Assembly: GCF_000685155.1 (NCBI RefSeq)
Contig: NZ_JMIY01000005.1
Location: 218,780 to 282,779 of the forward strand
Source of the DNA: Candidatus Methanoperedens nitratireducens
Lineage (GTDB): Archaea; Halobacteriota; Methanosarcinia; Methanosarcinales; Methanoperedenaceae
Length of the DNA stretch: 64,000 nt
Direction: 5' to 3'
The notes below the pieces were generated by a model that saw nothing but the letters and a program-made list of their open reading frames with translations, was not told the DNA's origin and ran no database searches. Both the position numbers and the translations under genes were made by a program. Of this stretch, positions 51,013-58,723 are shown piece after piece (the stretch's first letter is position 1; every line of letters begins with the position of its first letter).

Positions 51013-51566
51013 TATTTGATCTCCGTAGCAAGTTTTTTTTGATGAGGGCAATAGCCATGAAACCCAAGCACAGTGTTACAATTATAACAAAGAACCCTGT
51101 ACCCATCGGGATAATTGTTCGTTTTTAACCACCGATAAAAAGGAAATCCCGGCTGCAATTTTAATGATTTTCGATGTTGATTGCCACCACCATTTATATG
51201 ATCAATGGTTAAAAACTCAATATCCTCTATGCCGCAGCAATCACATTTTGCCGTTCCATGGGAGTAATAACTTAATACTTCTATTTTTAGGTTTAATCTT
51301 TGTATCCTAATACCTGCTATTTTTTTTATCCTTTGATCTGCGGTGAGAGGCCCCTTTGGTTTTCTATAAGGGTATTTTACATGATATCGGCAGAGCACCC
51401 ACGCACGATAACACTCTTTACATTTAGATCTATAATGGTTTTTATCTTTCTTATAAAACTCAGAAATATTTTTCTCTTGCTTACATTGTGAACAAACTTT
51501 TTTAGCCCACAGAGTCTTTCCTTTTTTATTTTTATTCCACGGAGTATTTCCTTTTTTAAATACCAT
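51012..51566 (-). CDS. HNH endonuclease
   Basis: 184 aa from ATG 51566 (AGGTGCCAAT upstream). N-terminal zinc ribbon (CSQCKQEKNISEFYKKD...CKECYRAW) and an HNH module: CDCCGIEDIEFLTIDHINGG with VLCYNCNTVLGFHGYC. Phage HNH proteins assist packaging or act as homing nucleases. It starts from its own promoter region (51571-51674). Confidence 0.85.
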   Translation of the reverse strand: MVFKKGNTPWNKNKKGKTLWAKKVCSQCKQEKNISEFYKKDKNHYRSKCKECYRAWVLCRYHVKYPYRKPKGPLTADQRIKKIAGIRIQRLNLKIEVLSYYSHGTAKCDCCGIEDIEFLTIDHINGGGNQHRKSLKLQPGFPFYRWLKTNNYPDGYRVLCYNCNTVLGFHGYCPHQKKLATEIK

Positions 51567-51570
51567 ATTG

Positions 51571-51674
51571 GCACCTTCTGAACAGTAAGTATTATACCCC
51601 ATATCGTATATATAAGTTATTGAGGTTGGAATAAGTGCACCTTCTGAACAATTGTGCTCTTTTAATCCAACCTC
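51571..51674 (-). promoter_or_regulatory. Control region of the HNH-MCM operon
   Basis: Contains TATA TTATATATA (51606-51614 complement), a direct repeat GCACCTTCTGAACA (51571-51584 and 51637-51650) and a 9-bp inverted repeat GAGGTTGGA / TCCAACCTC (51622-51630 and 51666-51674) framing the upstream copy. Confidence 0.6.
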
Positions 51675-51686
51675 GAATCTATTCAT

Positions 51687-51923
51687 TTAAGTTGCTCCTG
51701 TCGCTTTTCTAACACCCGCTGCCATTCTTATTCTCACACCTGCACTGCTCATGATACCCAGTCCCCCACAGTCAGCACAGTTCTTACAACCCATCTGCAG
51801 ATTGTGATATCCAGATAGATTAGCTGATACCCTCTCGCGGTCAGGCTCAGTCGCAGATAATATCTTCCGAACTCGATCGGCATTATGTACCTTCCTGCTC
51901 CGGCTTAACCCAGTCCGGCTCAA
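51687..51923 (-). CDS. Small CxxC protein (up to 78 aa)
   Basis: Frame with VRKILSATEPDRERVSANLS and MGCKNCADCGGLG. A TTG at 51923 overlaps the ASCH gene; a shorter start is possible. Weak evidence. Confidence 0.4.
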   Translation of the reverse strand: MSRTGLSRSRKVHNADRVRKILSATEPDRERVSANLSGYHNLQMGCKNCADCGGLGIMSSAGVRIRMAAGVRKATGAT

Positions 51924-52398
51924 ATGTAATTATGTCCCATTCGAGCTCTTTCCACGCAGGCCCCCACGACTTAGAAAACCACGTATCGGCCTCTTCAAAG
52001 CTGTTGAAGCCGTCAGCAACGGCCCAATCATTCAGCGCACCATCCGACCATTTCCACATCAACGGTTCGTAATTAGCTATCTCATATTCAGGAATGTTAT
52101 CGCTATGTCGCGCCTTGATGATAGAAGTAATTTCAGCCTTACCAAAGAAATGGGTGTAACTCGCACAACCACCGCCAGCCACATCATATAGATACGGATG
52201 CTCTTCTAAAAACAAGCATTTCTTACCATGCGGAACCAAGCAGTTACTACAGCTTTTCTTTTGCCTCGGTTTGTAGTAACAGTATAAAATATCTTCTACT
52301 TTTAGCGGCGTTTTCCTGGGCAGCCTAGTCGTCTGTCTCTTCCTGCCGTCAAGTATTAGCGGAACTTGAAAATCAATAGAAAAAGGCATCAGCGGCAT
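51883..52398 (-). CDS. ASCH-domain protein (171 aa)
   Basis: Start ATG 52398, GGGAT upstream. ILDGRKRQTTRLPRK matches the ASCH signature (GRKxxTxR); an internal CSNCLVPHGKKC is probably a zinc insertion. ASCH/PUA-like domains bind RNA or modified nucleotides. Confidence 0.7.
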   Translation of the reverse strand: MPLMPFSIDFQVPLILDGRKRQTTRLPRKTPLKVEDILYCYYKPRQKKSCSNCLVPHGKKCLFLEEHPYLYDVAGGGCASYTHFFGKAEITSIIKARHSDNIPEYEIANYEPLMWKWSDGALNDWAVADGFNSFEEADTWFSKSWGPAWKELEWDIITFEPDWVKPEQEGT

Positions 52399-52541
52399 TA
52401 TATCCCTCTCGCGACGATCGGACATCTGAATATTTTCTCTCGCCTATCTAGGCGCTCTTTGATCTCGCTGCAATACCGCAGCAGCTCGCAATCGCATGTT
52501 GCAAGCGTTGTCCTGCGCCGCCCATGTGCTTTGCTGCTCAT
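52398..52541 (-). CDS. Small basic Cys protein (47 aa)
   Basis: ATGA overlap upstream, TAATG overlap downstream. RRRTTLATCDCELLRYCSEI. Coupling is the evidence. Confidence 0.55.
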   Translation of the reverse strand: MSSKAHGRRRTTLATCDCELLRYCSEIKERLDRREKIFRCPIVARGI

Positions 52542-52690
52542 GCGCTCACCGCCCCTTTCATTTTTCGTACTGCTTTTATATCTCCTTCACAGCACCGTGA
52601 GCAGAAATGCAGTTCCAGAGAAGGCTTAGTCCCGCCCCGTATCTCTCTGCCGCACAGCTCGCATTTGAGTACCTTACACTTGCGCCCCAT
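52538..52690 (-). CDS. Zinc-finger protein (50 aa)
   Basis: CELCGREI...HFCSRCCEGD gives a CxxC-x15-20-CxxC zinc finger. GAGAGATATA precedes the ATG; TAATG overlap upstream. Confidence 0.65.
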   Translation of the reverse strand: MGRKCKVLKCELCGREIRGGTKPSLELHFCSRCCEGDIKAVRKMKGAVSA

Positions 52691-52884
52691 TATATCTCTC
52701 CGCATATCATCCAATCATCTTCCTGATCTTTCGGCACTACTACGCGCACGAACCTGCATTCTCCTGCCTTACACGGCTCGCATTCTTTCGCATCAACAGG
52801 CTCTACCTGTCCTGATGGCCAGTGCTCGCACGCAGCGCAGGCATGGCCATGGCCGAAGTGATCGATATTGCCACAGCGTGACAT
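52690..52884 (-). CDS. Cys/His-rich protein (64 aa)
   Basis: CGNIDHFGHGHACAACEHW, CEPCKAGEC; zinc-binding likely. Coupled to both neighbours by TAATG. Confidence 0.6.
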   Translation of the reverse strand: MSRCGNIDHFGHGHACAACEHWPSGQVEPVDAKECEPCKAGECRFVRVVVPKDQEDDWMICGEI

Positions 52885-53030
52885 TAATCCTCTTCAATCC
52901 ACTGCGCATGAAGATTACCAATCAGGCATCCACAGTTAAGCTGATATCCATCTTGAATCTCTACTTTGCACCCAAGACCACAATTCTCAACGGTTTTCGA
53001 ATGAAGCGTACCCACACATATGTATTTCAT
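52884..53030 (-). CDS. Small Cys protein (48 aa)
   Basis: GGGGGGGGTAAG precedes the ATG. NCGLGCKVEIQDGYQLNCGC. Coupled to both neighbours. Confidence 0.6.
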   Translation of the reverse strand: MKYICVGTLHSKTVENCGLGCKVEIQDGYQLNCGCLIGNLHAQWIEED

Positions 53031-53725
53031 CTTACCCCCCCCTCTGCTTTTTCAGCCCGCCACTTATCCTGCTTTTCCCTTGCTATCTCTCGAAGCCGTT
53101 CTATGCGTGCTGATTTTTCAGTATTCTCTGTCTTCTCTTGATCCTCTGCAGGATCTGAATCTACATTTCCCAGCTTCGACAGATCGATTTCATTCAGACA
53201 TGTCCGGATTATTGTGCGCTTGTTGCTTGAAAGACTACCTGTTGCGATATTGAAATCTTTTTTGCTTTTGAGCTGCAGCACTTTCAGCCGCTTCAAGCTT
53301 TCCATGTCTACCCACATGGCAACGTCGTACCCCTCTTTTGCAATGCGAAGCGATCTACCTGACTGGTGTACAGTCGTCTTTCCGAATCGCTTTTCAGGAA
53401 CGCTTTGCCAATAAAAATGCGCGCATTCCTGGAAGCTGAACTGTGTTGTATCGCATGATACAATATTCGATACCTTATTCGTCACATCGTTTGATACATC
53501 ATGCACACGATCGGTAATCAGATGCTTTGCTCTCCCTTCTTGCATGACCGACTCAGGCAGAGGCACAGGTTCATGCGCTTTCTCGCAGCTTGCGTTCAGC
53601 ATGAAGATCTCTCTTACTTTCTCGATCATATTCGTGCCTGTGCTGATCGCGTAGCTCTTGCCGCCGTCTTCTTCTACTAGAAAGCCTTCATCAAGCTGTT
53701 CTATCGAAACTGATATGTGGCTCAT
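53027..53725 (-). CDS. Viral protein of unknown function (232 aa)
   Basis: ATG 53725 follows AGGAGGGATAGC. Has an N-terminal beta region (SHISVSIEQLDEGFLVEEDG), a basic middle (NIATGSLSSNKRTIIRTCLN) and a coiled acidic/basic C-terminus. Not recognised; early replication module by position. Confidence 0.65.
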   Translation of the reverse strand: MSHISVSIEQLDEGFLVEEDGGKSYAISTGTNMIEKVREIFMLNASCEKAHEPVPLPESVMQEGRAKHLITDRVHDVSNDVTNKVSNIVSCDTTQFSFQECAHFYWQSVPEKRFGKTTVHQSGRSLRIAKEGYDVAMWVDMESLKRLKVLQLKSKKDFNIATGSLSSNKRTIIRTCLNEIDLSKLGNVDSDPAEDQEKTENTEKSARIERLREIAREKQDKWRAEKAEGGVR

Positions 53726-53726
53726 G

Positions 53727-53900
53727 CTATCCCTCCTTAGCAACAGAGTAAGGAGCATCTGGCGCCGCTATGATCACGCCCTCGATCTTGAGTACCGGCC
53801 TGTCGCATTCCTGGAAGCTGTCGCACTCACTTACCTCAAGCGCAACATTCTCATAATTGCCGAGATTGACAGTTACACGCTTTGAGAATTTAGGAGGTAT
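53727..53900 (-). CDS. Small viral protein, probable ATA start (57 aa)
   Basis: Open frame IPPKFSKRVTVNLGNYENVA ... KIEGVIIAAPDAPYSVAKEG, immediately after the upstream stop. The only start at proper distance (7 nt) from GGAGG is ATA at 53900; no ATG, GTG or TTG fits. Confidence 0.5.
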   Translation of the reverse strand: MPPKFSKRVTVNLGNYENVALEVSECDSFQECDRPVLKIEGVIIAAPDAPYSVAKEG

Positions 53901-55408
53901 TAGATCGCCTCCTTCGCAGCAGTCTCTGGATAATACTCAGCTTCTATATCCCTGATCTCCATTTCGCTCTCAGGTGCAGCTAATGCAAGCCTTGCCGTGT
54001 TCTCAAGCTCTATGATCTGTGCCCTCATCGCCCCTTGATATTTCGATACCTCAACAGTAGTCTGCAGGAGCTGCTGCGCTGTGCCGTCAAATTCTACATT
54101 CACCACATAGATCGTCTGTGTAGTGGGGCTGTCCTTTGGCTGCACCGTCATAGGCGATACTGTCAGCTTCAAAGGGATCATCGCCAGCACTCCGCCTGTA
54201 AGTGACCGCAGGAAGAACAGCGAAGATAGTATAGACTTGATCGAATTGTACGAAGTCGTACGGAACTTATACACCCCACCGAGCCGGGGCGATTGCGTGA
54301 GGATTGCACTCAGAATGCCATTTGGCTTGCATTTTTTCTGCTGGAAATCCTGGCACGCGTCAGGATTGCACTCTATCGTATCGCCATCGATGTTTTTAGC
54401 CTGCTGGCCGTCCCCCTGGCATAAGCACTTGCCACCCCGGTAATAGTTGTACCTTGTCACGAAGTTCAGCGTCGGGTCATTGTACAGCAGCATTATGTCG
54501 AGAGACTTCGGATTTTCACCAAGCGCCTGCATTATTTGATCAGGTATGAAATCCCCTTTTTCGTCCCGTAGAACTGACACCACCTCGAAGTGGTCAAACT
54601 TCTCCGGCAGCCTAAATTGCTTTCCGCCAGACGATTCTTTCATTGCGCCCTTGCGCCCTATCTTGATCTTCCCGATCTCCTTGAGCTGCGGGATGAAGCC
54701 TTTGATCATGCTGCCCTGTGGCGTATATGTCCTAACTGGCAAGCGTGCATCTGGCTTGAACGGGTTGGTTGTAGTCGGCAGTTGATTTTTGAATACTCTT
54801 GGTGCTATCTCTGTAGCCTGCTTCTTCACGAAAGGCTCGGCGCCTTCTGGCCTCTCATGCGGCATCGGGTATGTTTCTACTCCCGGTTTTGGTTTCTCAG
54901 GTTCTGCGGCCGTGGCTTCATGCCCCTTAGCCGCCTTATCTTCTGCTTTTTTCTCTTCAGTATGTTTCTCTTCATGTTGCTCCTGAGGCGCTGGCTGCGT
55001 CTCCTTCTTTCCGTTTTTGCCAGCGCCGTTCTTGCTTTTCAAGAGGGCTTCTATCTCTTGCTTCAATCCCTCTAACTCAGTTATACCGTGCCCTTCTGTG
55101 ACTCTTTCGCCGTCAGGTCTCAGTATCCCAATCTCAAAAGACACCGGGAGCCTGGTGATATCCACGAACCGCTTATGTGGAAAATTGCCTTTCGTGTACA
55201 GGTTCTGATTACCGCCGTGCTGCTCATACCCTTCTTGTTCAAGCTTTCGCCGGACCTTGACCTTCACAGGCACAAGCTGCTCTGCGCTTTTCGCCATCTC
55301 CTCACCCGCATGTTTCGGGCAGAACGGATTTCCAAGTAGCTTGATCGTACTCTCTGCCTGGCTCTGCGATATTGCGCCGCAGCCATCAACATTACAGTAG
55401 AATACCAT
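53900..55408 (-). CDS. gp3/recombination-directionality-factor-like protein with zinc domain
   Basis: 502 aa. N-terminal zinc finger (CNVDGCGAISQSQAEST...CPKH), a Glu/Lys/Pro-rich linker, then a domain from about residue 235 (IKGFIPQLKEIGKIKIGRKG, FDHFEVVSVLRDEKGDFIPD, CLCQGDG, KCKPNGILSAIL, TTSYNSIKSILSSL) that matches the phage hydrolase-or-metal-binding / gp3 family, which includes the phiC31-type excision factor. Here the integrase is a tyrosine type, so the role may be in replication instead. Confidence 0.7.
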   Translation of the reverse strand: MVFYCNVDGCGAISQSQAESTIKLLGNPFCPKHAGEEMAKSAEQLVPVKVKVRRKLEQEGYEQHGGNQNLYTKGNFPHKRFVDITRLPVSFEIGILRPDGERVTEGHGITELEGLKQEIEALLKSKNGAGKNGKKETQPAPQEQHEEKHTEEKKAEDKAAKGHEATAAEPEKPKPGVETYPMPHERPEGAEPFVKKQATEIAPRVFKNQLPTTTNPFKPDARLPVRTYTPQGSMIKGFIPQLKEIGKIKIGRKGAMKESSGGKQFRLPEKFDHFEVVSVLRDEKGDFIPDQIMQALGENPKSLDIMLLYNDPTLNFVTRYNYYRGGKCLCQGDGQQAKNIDGDTIECNPDACQDFQQKKCKPNGILSAILTQSPRLGGVYKFRTTSYNSIKSILSSLFFLRSLTGGVLAMIPLKLTVSPMTVQPKDSPTTQTIYVVNVEFDGTAQQLLQTTVEVSKYQGAMRAQIIELENTARLALAAPESEMEIRDIEAEYYPETAAKEAI

Positions 55409-55989
55409 TATTTCCCTCCTGCAATCTGCGCTATACTCTGATATGCCCTGAAAAGATTGTTCAGATATTCAAGCTCTATCTGCTCAACCCGCAGCTCTCG
55501 CTCTTTCAAGCCCAGTCCGTTCAGCTTAAGCAGATAGTCCTCATTATCTCGCAGTCCCTGCTCTGTTGCCAACTTCCTTGTTTGCTCATTCGTGAATTTC
55601 GGCTTTCCGTTCTCTGTTGCGCTAAGAACAAGCTCAAGCGCATCGTTCCTGATATCCGCTATCTGCAATCTCAGTACTTCGATATCGTTATAAATGCCAG
55701 CAACAGCTTCGCTCTGCTCTTGGATCTCTTTAGGCAGTTCAAGTAGCTTGATCACCGCCGCACTTGCATTCTCTGTTTTGCCCTCATCAAACGCAGCCCT
55801 GACGAGACGCTGCACCTGCTCAGGGCGATATAGATTTGCAAGAGATTCACCATCCTTAAGAGCTTCATCGATCTGTTGAATCAATTTAGAATAGTATCCC
55901 TTGTGAAAGGTATCCTCGTCTGCGATATCGGCAAGCTCTGTAATTTCTTTTCTTGCAGCCTCCAGCGCCGCCCTCATTTGGTCGCTCAT
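55408..55989 (-). CDS. Coiled-coil viral protein (193 aa)
   Basis: Entirely helical (LEAARKEITELADIADEDTF, VEQIELEYLNNLFRAYQS). Overlaps the gp3-like gene by one base. Possibly forms a complex with it. Confidence 0.6.
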   Translation of the reverse strand: MSDQMRAALEAARKEITELADIADEDTFHKGYYSKLIQQIDEALKDGESLANLYRPEQVQRLVRAAFDEGKTENASAAVIKLLELPKEIQEQSEAVAGIYNDIEVLRLQIADIRNDALELVLSATENGKPKFTNEQTRKLATEQGLRDNEDYLLKLNGLGLKERELRVEQIELEYLNNLFRAYQSIAQIAGGK

Positions 55990-55991
55990 AC

Positions 55992-56162
55992 CTATGCCCT
56001 CTGCTCTATCGCTCTTGTTTTCAGAACAGGTCTGATAGCTGCTGAGATTGCCCAGATGGGGCAGCCTTGCTTAGCTGTATCATCACCGTTGCACTGTATC
56101 GGGGAATGCTCATATTGTACACCATAGCAGCAAAGTGCAGCTACAGAAAAATTGCAGTTCAT
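55992..56162 (-). CDS. Cys-rich small protein (56 aa)
   Basis: ATGA overlap with the upstream gene. CNFSVAALCCYGVQYEHSPI, then CNGDD and GCPIW, in the style of a zinc or Fe-S binding knuckle. Confidence 0.55.
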   Translation of the reverse strand: MNCNFSVAALCCYGVQYEHSPIQCNGDDTAKQGCPIWAISAAIRPVLKTRAIEQRA

Positions 56163-56458
56163 GCTTCCACCTCAGCGCACATCACAGTAAGCCCATGCTG
56201 TCGTGCCAGGTCTGAAAACACAGGCTGCTTGATCTGCGGTATTTTATATATCATCCCGCGCTCTGGATCAACCCGCACCTGTTCCGCTGTTGGGATTTCG
56301 TCAAGCACTTCAGGATAGAAATCATAGATATCCTGCAATCTGCCATATACCGAAACTTCTATATTCTTTCTCGATGCATTATTCATGGGTACAGCCCCTG
56401 CTCTTCTAATCAGATGCTGTGCCCTTACATTTTCGTTCAATCTCATTCTCATTCTCAT
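56159..56458 (-). CDS. Viral protein of unknown function (99 aa)
   Basis: ATG preceded by AAGGTGAATTGA; three ATGs in a row (MRMRMRLNENV). Contains YDFYPEVLDEIPTAEQVRVD. First gene of the run after the methylase terminator. Confidence 0.6.
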   Translation of the reverse strand: MRMRMRLNENVRAQHLIRRAGAVPMNNASRKNIEVSVYGRLQDIYDFYPEVLDEIPTAEQVRVDPERGMIYKIPQIKQPVFSDLARQHGLTVMCAEVEA

Positions 56459-56502
56459 TCAATTCACCTTCTTGTTGCATTCTCCCGTTTAGAAGGGGAG
56501 AA

Positions 56503-56522
56503 CTCCCTGCTATGGCAGGGAG
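56503..56522 (-). terminator. Hairpin at the end of the C5 methylase gene
   Basis: CTCCCTGC-TATG-GCAGGGAG, perfect 8-bp stem, overlapping the methylase stop. No long T tract. Confidence 0.5.
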
Positions 56523-57145
56523 CCGCATAGCGTAGGGTCACCATTACGTGTCACTGCTATACTTTCATGAAGCTCCGAAGAGCCATGACTGTTAATAATT
56601 TTCTCAACTGCTGTGCATATCGCCAGTGACAGACCGTAAGGAACATGTGCCCTTTCTGCAACACTATCTTTGCTCAGCCCCCATGTCGCCTTAATGAATG
56701 ATACTGGCTTATCATTTGCAGGAACAGGAGATATAAACTCAGGGAACACACCCCAGAGATCAGTCGGTTTCTTGGAGAAATAACCATAATCAGAATAATT
56801 GACCGTAATCACAGGTTTTCCTATAAAGTGCCTCAGGCAGCCCTTTGGATTTTCAATTAACCAGAATTCCGGCTTCGCTTCACTCACTATCCGAAAGCAA
56901 GCCTGAACGATACTCAAATCAGGGGTTCTGTATTTACAAGCACCCAGTCGGTAGTTTGCTATACTGAATTCAGTGCATGGCGGGCTGAACCACATGAAAT
57001 CGTAATGCTTCTCAGGATGAAATTCCCGAATATCGCAAACATAAGTATGCTCACCTTCGATATCAAGAGTCTCAACAGTGTTGCCTCTGTCAGCGAATGC
57101 CTTTGTCGCCGATCCCGTGCCTGCGCAGCCGTCAAAAACTAACAT
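56510..57145 (-). CDS. DNA cytosine-5 methyltransferase
   Basis: 211 aa. Motif I FDGCAGTGSATKAF, catalytic motif IV FSPPCTEFS with the active Cys, motif VI FWLIENP. Short for the family, lacking a large recognition domain, as in many phage enzymes. Modifies viral or host DNA against restriction; a type I R subunit lies at 63 kb. Confidence 0.88.
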   Translation of the reverse strand: MLVFDGCAGTGSATKAFADRGNTVETLDIEGEHTYVCDIREFHPEKHYDFMWFSPPCTEFSIANYRLGACKYRTPDLSIVQACFRIVSEAKPEFWLIENPKGCLRHFIGKPVITVNYSDYGYFSKKPTDLWGVFPEFISPVPANDKPVSFIKATWGLSKDSVAERAHVPYGLSLAICTAVEKIINSHGSSELHESIAVTRNGDPTLCGSLP

Positions 57146-57219
57146 GCTGCACCTCTTATTGCTGAACGACCAGGAAATAGCGCAGACCTGCGCAATAAAT
57201 AATCATGATAATCAGGAGT

Positions 57220-57670
57220 GGCATGGGGAAAAATTATAAAAGCCATGCCTTGTGGCCTATCCTGAAAGGCCGTGATAGCACTACTCAATAATACACTAGC
57301 CTGGGACGCCCTGACTTCAAGGGCGGTGCTATCTGCTAATAGATCATCGTGAAAAGTAAGGGAGAAGGCGGGATTGAGGTGGTGGTGTAAAATTAAACCC
57401 GCCTTCTCCATAGGGGGTGAGCCGTGGTGCTCAAGAGAGTGTTGGGTAGAAAAAGAGCTCACCACGGCCTCCTGCTCAGGAACTGTGGGAAACCTGGCAG
57501 GAAATGACCCGGCGGACTCGCACCGTCTGAACTGCTTTCAGTCAGGTCAGAATTTGCGAAAGCCGGGTGGGGATTAGGGGTTAGTCGATCTTGAAAAAAG
57601 CCAGCTTTCGCAACGGACTCTAGCGGAATCGAACCGCTATGATGTGCACCAGCCGAGCCTGTGTTTATAT
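57220..57670 (+). ncRNA. Candidate large structured non-coding RNA
   Basis: At least six perfect inverted repeats in 400 bp: GGCATGG/CCATGCC (57220-57226, 57243-57249), GATAGCAC/GTGCTATC (57274-57281, 57326-57333) enclosing CGCCCT/AGGGCG (57307-57325), GGAGAAGGCGGG/CCCGCCTTCTCC (57361-57372, 57398-57409), GCCGTGGTG/CACCACGGC (57421-57429, 57460-57468), TTGCGAAAGC/GCTTTCGCAA (57554-57563, 57604-57613), then AGCGG-AATCGAA-CCGCT. TTATAAAAG at 57234-57242 would start a + strand RNA near 57266, just before the second stem. Placement resembles phage-borne large RNAs (GOLLD, ROOL). Strand and ends are inferred. Confidence 0.6.
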
Positions 57671-57749
57671 TTCTATTGAGATATAAGTAGCATCCAGAGC
57701 ATTTACCTTCCTGGCAACTGCTGCTGTATTTGCACCAACTACCTTTCAT
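57459..57749 (-). CDS. Doubtful Cys-rich protein (up to 96 aa)
   Basis: The start MKGSWCKYSSSCQEGKCSGC is coupled by ATGA to the upstream gene and resembles the other small zinc proteins, but most of the frame lies over the hairpin-rich region and reads as low-complexity Ser/Pro. A real, shorter protein is possible. Confidence 0.35.
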   Translation of the reverse strand: MKGSWCKYSSSCQEGKCSGCYLYLNRNINTGSAGAHHSGSIPLESVAKAGFFQDRLTPNPHPAFANSDLTESSSDGASPPGHFLPGFPQFLSRRPW

Positions 57750-57835
57750 CCTCTCACCGCCAGCACAAGAACGAGAATGTACAGCTCTACCATGATAATT
57801 GCGAAGAGACCGACCGCAGCCATTTTAAGCGACAT
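57746..57835 (-). CDS. Single-helix membrane peptide (29 aa)
   Basis: MSLKMAAVGLFAIIMVELYI and a basic end; stop and start codons overlap with neighbours. Confidence 0.5.
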   Translation of the reverse strand: MSLKMAAVGLFAIIMVELYILVLVLAVRG

Positions 57836-57955
57836 TCAATTCACCCCGATCAATGGGATATCCTCAATTGGAGTACGGTCATCTTCATCAACGAGCGAGA
57901 GGGTGTACACGAATAGCCCGCGCAGGCAGTTCTCACCCATGTTCTTCTCAGCCAT
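57836..57955 (-). CDS. Small acidic protein (39 aa)
   Basis: TGATG overlap upstream; AEKNMGENCLRGLFVYTLSL followed by an acidic stretch. Unknown. Confidence 0.5.
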   Translation of the reverse strand: MAEKNMGENCLRGLFVYTLSLVDEDDRTPIEDIPLIGVN

Positions 57956-58038
57956 CAGCTACCCCCCCAGAATATCAAGATCGGCGACATTGCCACTGCA
58001 AAGCCGAGAAAACAGACTATCATGAATTTCAGGATCAT
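57955..58038 (-). CDS. Single-helix membrane peptide (27 aa)
   Basis: ATGA overlap upstream; MILKFMIVCFLGFAVAMSPI. Tiny, supported by coupling only. Confidence 0.45.
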   Translation of the reverse strand: MILKFMIVCFLGFAVAMSPILIFWGGS

Positions 58039-58232
58039 TTCAGCCTCTCGAATATCCGCACGTTGCCCGACATGGCAAGCTTCACCTGATGAGCCAGATC
58101 ACGAATCTCAACAGTGCTGCCGTCGTTCATATGCGCTACAGTCCTGGCATATCTTCTGTTCTCTCTGATCTCTCGGCGATCCTGCTGATTAGTTCCGTCC
58201 CTGCGTCCTTGCGTTGATCTACCGAAGCTCAT
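58035..58232 (-). CDS. Arg-rich small protein (65 aa)
   Basis: ATG 58232 overlaps the preceding gene; very basic N-terminus (RSTQGRRDGTNQQDRREIRE), then a beta-like C-terminus. Possibly nucleic acid binding. Confidence 0.55.
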   Translation of the reverse strand: MSFGRSTQGRRDGTNQQDRREIRENRRYARTVAHMNDGSTVEIRDLAHQVKLAMSGNVRIFERLK

Positions 58233-58341
58233 GCTGCGCCTCCTGTTCTTTCTTGATCTCACGCTCGCGCTGCATCTCAAGAGCTACCTGCTGTTCAAGG
58301 CTCTCGAAGATCCTCATCCAAAGAGGTTTGACGAATGCCAT
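58219..58341 (-). CDS. Small coiled-coil protein (40 aa)
   Basis: TGATG overlap upstream. AFVKPLWMRIFESLEQQVAL then a charged helix. Unknown. Confidence 0.5.
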   Translation of the reverse strand: MAFVKPLWMRIFESLEQQVALEMQREREIKKEQEAQHELR

Positions 58342-58553
58342 CAGCCCCACCTGCCCTGTGGTACTGGTATTTCAACCCCGGATTGTTCAGCGAATTCTAT
58401 CTTGTTGCAGAAATCGTTAATCGCATGACTTATTAGGTCGCTGGCCCCAAGCTGGTTTGCAAAATGTGACTCAAGCACATGATTCATTCGCCTGATAGTC
58501 AGAACATCCAGGCTCACGGACTTGACCTGTGTTTTGCGGTTTTTCTGTGCCAT
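58341..58553 (-). CDS. Ribbon-helix-helix-like regulator (70 aa)
   Basis: TQVKSVSLDVLTIRRMNHVL then ASDLISHAINDFCNKIE, the beta strand plus two helices of a CopG-type domain. Start overlaps the stop of the regulator at 58553-58714. Confidence 0.65.
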   Translation of the reverse strand: MAQKNRKTQVKSVSLDVLTIRRMNHVLESHFANQLGASDLISHAINDFCNKIEFAEQSGVEIPVPQGRWG

Positions 58554-58714
58554 CAGGCCAGCCCCCGCTCTTTCTTGATCGACCTAATTCCTTCCCGTAT
58601 CACTGACCTCAGCGCATCGCTTGAATGCGTAAAAACGCCCTTCTGTACGAGTTCGTTGATATCGGCTGCGTCGGCCGGTGATAACCGTATGCTTGTTGGT
58701 GAATCTTGTGCCAT
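58553..58714 (-). CDS. ParD/CopG-type regulator, left side of immunity switch (53 aa)
   Basis: ATG 58714 has AGAGGTAAT upstream. SPTSIRLSPADAADINELVQ then HSSDALRSVIREGIRSIK is a clear ribbon-helix-helix. It is the first gene of the long leftward operon and is divergent from 58831-59067, with shared operators between. Confidence 0.8.
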   Translation of the reverse strand: MAQDSPTSIRLSPADAADINELVQKGVFTHSSDALRSVIREGIRSIKKERGLA

Positions 58715-58723
58715 ATTACCTCT

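Noticed and set aside
57139-57465. 107-residue minus-strand frame over the hairpin region
   Set aside because: Composed of the inverted repeats themselves, no motif, and unlikely composition; the structured RNA reading is preferred.
57480-57640. tRNA genes suggested by two T-arm-like loops
   Set aside because: No matching acceptor, D or anticodon arms could be completed on either strand.
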